Origin: Sphingobacterium haloxyli
GTDB taxonomy: Bacteria; Bacteroidota; Bacteroidia; Sphingobacteriales; Sphingobacteriaceae
Assembly (NCBI RefSeq): GCF_002980525.1
Contig: NZ_PVBQ01000013.1
Coordinates: 50,880 to 114,879, forward strand
Direction of reading: 5' to 3'
Length of the DNA: 64,000 nt
Position 1 is the stretch's first letter. The number at the start of each line of letters is the position of its first letter. Positions 61,389-64,000 of this stretch are shown here, piece by piece. Both the position numbers and the translations under genes were made by a program. The notes beneath the pieces were generated by a model. The model made no database searches, was not told the DNA's origin, and worked only from the letters and a program-made list of their open reading frames with translations.

Positions 61389-62996
61389 TTATTCAGGAGA
61401 GTTGTGCAATTCTAGCATCTTTTTAGCATTCGCTTCGATATCGGCGATCTTCGCTTTCCATTCGGGCGAATTGAAATATTCCTCTGTTTTTCTGGCATGT
61501 GCTTCTATGTTTGCGACCTTATTTTTCCATTCCGGCGAGTTGTAGTACGCCTCTATCTTGCTGGCATTCGCTTCGATGTCGGCGATTTTTGCTTTCCATT
61601 CGGACGAATTGAGATATTCCTCTGCTTTTCTGGCATTCGCTTCGATATCGGTCATCTTCGCTTTCCATTCGGACGAATTGAAATACTCCGCTGTTTTTCT
61701 GGCATGTGCTTCTATGTTTGCGACCTTGTTTTCCCATTCCGGCGAGTTGAAGTATGCTTCTATCTTGCTGGCATTCACTTCGATGTCGGCGATTTTTGCT
61801 TTCCATTCGGGAGACTGGAAATGTTCCGCGTTTTCAATATGTGTTTGTTCCATCGGTACACCCTCGGGTTCCAGAGGTGGTTTTATGGTGTCGGGAGAAG
61901 AGCGTGTATAGCTTGGCGCGATTGCTGGAGCAGGTATTTGATAAGGCGTTTCCGAAATAGCTACAGCTACAGCTACGGGTGCGTTTTCTTTAGTAGCCGT
62001 TTTTTCTTTTGGTCCAATCCATGCGATGGTGATTAACGCTAGGGAGCAAAGGACAACCGGTATAAGATGTCGTCGGGTGTTGATATGATTTTTTTCCATA
62101 TTGGTAATTCGTTGTATGCGGTGTAATAAATGATGTTTTTTTCCGACCGCGGCCATGGCATGGGCGGGAGCAGACGTGTTTTTGAGGACTTCGACAGACA
62201 TAAGTGCTTGAGCGTAAGCGATGGAAGAAGGAATCCATTCCATTGCCATATCGTCACAGGCATGTTCCCTTTCGGTTTCTATGTGCTGTGAAAGCAACCA
62301 AACAAACGGATTGAAAAAAAGTATAGTTTCTATCGCGACCTTAAACAGGTTGAATAGATAGTCGTGGCGTTTAATGTGTGCTAATTCATGTATTAATATA
62401 GATTCGACCTGTTCTGGCTTCAGATTGTTGACAAATGCTACAGGAAATAGCACAATTGGTTTCAGGTGTCCTATGGTTAATGGTATGGACACTTTATCCG
62501 ATAGATAGAATTGTATATGTTGTTTAATTTGTATTTTGTCACAAATCTGTTGAAAGGATTGCATCCACGCGATTGGAGCAGTTGATATCCCTTGCGTTCT
62601 AAGGTAATGTAGCTTAGCAAAACTGTTACTAAAAATGATCAGTTGAATAAAAAGTCCTAACACATATAAAGAACTCATCCATGGCAATAACGGTTCCAAT
62701 GCTTTTAAAAGCTGAGAGTAGGTTTCTTGTGAAAAGGCTAATGATAAGTCTCCATTCTTCATAAATGTTTTCGCTGATGTAGGAGCTACATCCATGCAGC
62801 GGGTAAAAGTAACAGCAAATGAGGTAAGAAGGATAAATTGGCCGGATAAGGCGAAAACATATTTGTTTTTAGAAGTAAGTTTTGGAAGCAAGAGGTAGGC
62901 TAAGGATAATGCACCGTATATCAATGCCCCCTGCCAAAGAGAATGTACCATGCTCAACCCTAGCGCCTGTGTGATGTTTTGAAGTAGGCTGTTCAT
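61389..62996 (-). CDS. M56 (BlaR1-like) membrane metallopeptidase with tandem repeats
   Basis: This 535-residue protein has about four membrane helices in its first 330 residues, and the zinc-protease motif HELAH (193-197) in ILIHELAHIKRHD. The EREHACDD block further on is also typical of M56. BlaR1 has a penicillin-binding sensor after its protease part; this protein instead has a Pro/Ala-rich linker and six tandem 23-residue repeats (393-530) with consensus FNSPEWKAKIADIEANAxK. It therefore does not sense beta-lactams in the BlaR1 way. It lies 12 bases after the BlaI-type gene and should cleave or inactivate that repressor on an unknown signal. Confidence 0.9.
   Translation of the reverse strand: MNSLLQNITQALGLSMVHSLWQGALIYGALSLAYLLLPKLTSKNKYVFALSGQFILLTSFAVTFTRCMDVAPTSAKTFMKNGDLSLAFSQETYSQLLKALEPLLPWMSSLYVLGLFIQLIIFSNSFAKLHYLRTQGISTAPIAWMQSFQQICDKIQIKQHIQFYLSDKVSIPLTIGHLKPIVLFPVAFVNNLKPEQVESILIHELAHIKRHDYLFNLFKVAIETILFFNPFVWLLSQHIETEREHACDDMAMEWIPSSIAYAQALMSVEVLKNTSAPAHAMAAVGKKHHLLHRIQRITNMEKNHINTRRHLIPVVLCSLALITIAWIGPKEKTATKENAPVAVAVAISETPYQIPAPAIAPSYTRSSPDTIKPPLEPEGVPMEQTHIENAEHFQSPEWKAKIADIEVNASKIEAYFNSPEWENKVANIEAHARKTAEYFNSSEWKAKMTDIEANARKAEEYLNSSEWKAKIADIEANASKIEAYYNSPEWKNKVANIEAHARKTEEYFNSPEWKAKIADIEANAKKMLELHNSPE
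61392..61820 (-). repeat. Six 69-bp coding repeats in the M56 gene, 207-bp higher-order period
   Basis: The 3' end of the M56 gene holds six 69-base units and a partial seventh (HNSPE). Units 1/4, 2/5 and 3/6 resemble each other most: the segment starting at 61501 recurs at 61708 with few changes, exactly 207 bases on. The array therefore grew by duplicating a three-unit block. At protein level each unit starts with SPEW or SSEW and forms an amphipathic helix. Confidence 0.92.
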
Positions 62997-63008
62997 ACTT
63001 TATAGATT

Positions 63009-63362
63009 TTAAAGATTGTTCAGATATTCTTTGATTAGTTCTATTTCTTCCTTGCTAGCCCGTTTGTTGCCCAGTGCCTGCATGACTAAGCGAGTCGTAG
63101 AACCATTATATACTGTATTGATTATCTTGTCTAGAAACTTATGCTGTGTTTGCTCTTTACTTAATAGTGCTTTATACAAATGGGTCTTTTTGGAGGTATC
63201 CCGCGAAACCATACCTTTGTCGAGCATAATTTGCATCAGCTTGAGCGTGGTGGTGTATCCCGCATCTTTTTTGTTGAGCCCTTCGTGAACACTCCGCACG
63301 CTGCTCTCCCCTTTTTCCCAGAGGATTTGCAATATTTCCATTTCGCTATCTGTTGGCTTCAT
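63009..63362 (-). CDS. BlaI/MecI/CopY-family repressor
   Basis: This 117-residue winged-helix repressor is started at MKPTDSEMEILQILW, the canonical family start. The frame is open 18 codons further up, but those codons are the operator DNA itself. The HTH block KKDAGYTTTLKLMQIMLDKGMV and a C-terminal dimerisation helix (ASKEEIELIKEYL) are present. It should repress its own promoter and the M56 gene. Two palindromes directly upstream are its probable operators. Confidence 0.92.
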   Translation of the reverse strand: MKPTDSEMEILQILWEKGESSVRSVHEGLNKKDAGYTTTLKLMQIMLDKGMVSRDTSKKTHLYKALLSKEQTQHKFLDKIINTVYNGSTTRLVMQALGNKRASKEEIELIKEYLNNL

Positions 63363-63390
63363 TTTGTCTACGAATTGTTTCGTAGACAAA
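63363..63390. promoter_or_regulatory. BlaI-type operator 2 (start-proximal)
   Basis: Perfect 12-bp arms TTTGTCTACGAA and TTCGTAGACAAA flank four bases. The site ends next to the repressor's start codon and overlaps the -7 element. The core TACGAA-N4-TTCGTA is shared with the second site. Confidence 0.8.
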
Positions 63391-63417
63391 CGTACGAAAG
63401 AATTCGTAGATTCCAAA
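63387..63417 (-). promoter_or_regulatory. Promoter of the BlaI-M56 operon
   Basis: On the minus strand TTTG (63417-63414), 19 bases, then TACGTTTG (63394-63387) match the Bacteroidota consensus perfectly. Transcription would begin inside operator 2, about 20 bases before the ATG. Confidence 0.78.
63393..63408. promoter_or_regulatory. BlaI-type operator 1 (between -33 and -7)
   Basis: TACGAA-AGAA-TTCGTA is a perfect 6-bp inverted repeat, with its centre 24 bases from that of the other site. It fills the promoter spacer, so bound repressor would block RNA polymerase. Confidence 0.75.
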
Positions 63418-63581
63418 TAAAAAGAACTTTTTTAACAAATTACCGAATGTTAAGCATAGCTGATGCGCGCCGGGCTGCCTTCGTTCCGTCCCTGTGCGGT
63501 CCGGGGAGGGGGATTTTCAAAAACTATCGTGCAGTTTTCCAGGGTTTTGGGTCCTTCGGGGCGAAAAAAGGGTGTTTAGGC

Positions 63582-63612
63582 TTGCGTTTTATGCCCGGAA
63601 TCTCTACCTTTG
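63582..63612 (+). promoter_or_regulatory. rRNA promoter P1
   Basis: TTG at 63582-63584, 20 bases, then TACCTTTG at 63605-63612. Confidence 0.72.
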
Positions 63613-63688
63613 CACCACTCCGCGAGGGAGTACGGCGGTCCTTCGGGACCTTGGGCCGGGGAGAGAGGAGAAAATAAAAAAATATTTT

Positions 63689-63718
63689 TTGCTTTTTTGA
63701 AAAACTTTCCTACCTTTG
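63689..63718 (+). promoter_or_regulatory. rRNA promoter P2
   Basis: A T-run ending in TTG (63689-63691), 19 bases, then TACCTTTG (63711-63718). An A/T-rich tract just upstream (63669-63690) could serve as an UP-like element. Confidence 0.78.
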
Positions 63719-63966
63719 CAGTCCCTTCGGAAACGGAGGGTAAAACACAAGAGATAGATTCCGTTCCTTCCGGGGAGCGGTTGAGATAGCCGAAGCGCGA
63801 AGCGGAGGTGCAGAAGTTCTTTAAGATAGATGATCATGTAGCGCAGCGAGTACCCTTTATGGGGGAAAGTTGTAACAGAACAGACAATTTTTTCGGTCCG
63901 GGCCGTACAGTACAATTACTGACGATCCGGTCATAAAAAAGATGACCGGGGTCAACATTCATTTTT

Positions 63967-64000
<34 letters not shown>

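Larger units (their letters stand above)
63418..63966 (+). promoter_or_regulatory. rRNA operon upstream and leader region
   Basis: About 550 bases without a protein gene. They hold two tandem promoters (separate entries), a GGTCC-TTCG-GGACC hairpin with a UUCG-type loop at 63637-63650, and several further GTCCTTCGGG-like words (63551, 63638, 63720). These are GC-rich and probably fold in the rRNA precursor. Open frames on both strands here are by-products of base composition. Confidence 0.7.

Noticed and set aside
61389..61820. Regular repeats considered as a CRISPR array
   Set aside because: The units are adjacent coding copies without unique spacers, inside an intact gene.
61497..62036. 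179-codon frame opposite the M56 gene, with repeats of its own
   Set aside because: It is the antisense image of the 69-base repeats; the minus strand has the M56 domain and membrane helices.
63604..63915. 103-codon minus-strand frame before 16S rRNA
   Set aside because: It covers the rRNA promoters and leader; no start context or domain supports it.

Overview
The window is chromosomal DNA of a Bacteroidota bacterium, most likely Sphingobacteriaceae (Sphingobacterium, Pedobacter or a relative). This rests on paired SusC/SusD proteins, a hybrid two-component system (HTCS), promoters of the TTG-N19/20-TAnnTTTG type, a 29-residue basic DUF1713 ribosomal-type protein, and the 16S rRNA start at the right edge. 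The genus is not resolved.

Positions 1-43240 are a large pectin utilisation region. On the left, plus strand, are a GH105 hydrolase, an alpha/beta esterase and a PL1 pectate lyase, followed by an unusual palindrome-rich stretch (3735-4045), a thioredoxin-fold protein and a convergent TonB-type protein. The minus-strand block 19243-6922 encodes SusC, SusD, a DUF5123/DUF4957-like surface lipoprotein, a CE8 pectinesterase, a GH28 polygalacturonase and a GH95 enzyme. The HTCS that probably controls it lies immediately upstream (19392-23690), and a direct repeat sits between the two. A second minus-strand operon (27383-23953) encodes GH43, CE8 and CE12 enzymes. Plus-strand units then encode CE12 with an alcohol dehydrogenase, another CE8, and one long operon (about 30546-42117): GH105-DUF4350, PL10, uxaB, uxaA, uxaC, eda, an ExuT-like transporter and a GapN-like dehydrogenase, ending at a clear terminator. 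A LacI-family regulator follows, and matching 24-26 bp LacI-type operators lie at 27458, 29361 and (half-site) 30451. The logic is consistent: surface enzymes demethylate, deacetylate and cut homogalacturonan, periplasmic enzymes finish the oligosaccharides, and galacturonate enters the Uxa/KDPG route. No KDG kinase and no KduI/KduD is present in the window.

Positions 43237-53196 hold an MFS transporter, tRNA-Lys(CUU) and a TetR-controlled efflux operon. The efflux operon (TolC, HlyD, two ABC ATPases, two ABC-2 permeases) resembles E. coli cecR-ybhGFSR, and two copies of one palindrome mark the probable TetR operators. An AraC-methyltransferase fusion (Ada-like) and alkB follow.

Positions 53266-64000 are mostly housekeeping: HU, a TPR protein, a small ribosomal-type protein, RNase G, MiaA, a Gfo/Idh/MocA oxidoreductase, a protein with a phage-type GNAT-like domain, peptide deformylase and a TRIC channel. 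Next come a BlaI/M56 pair whose peptidase carries six 23-residue tandem repeats, then two tandem rRNA promoters and the first bases of 16S rRNA.
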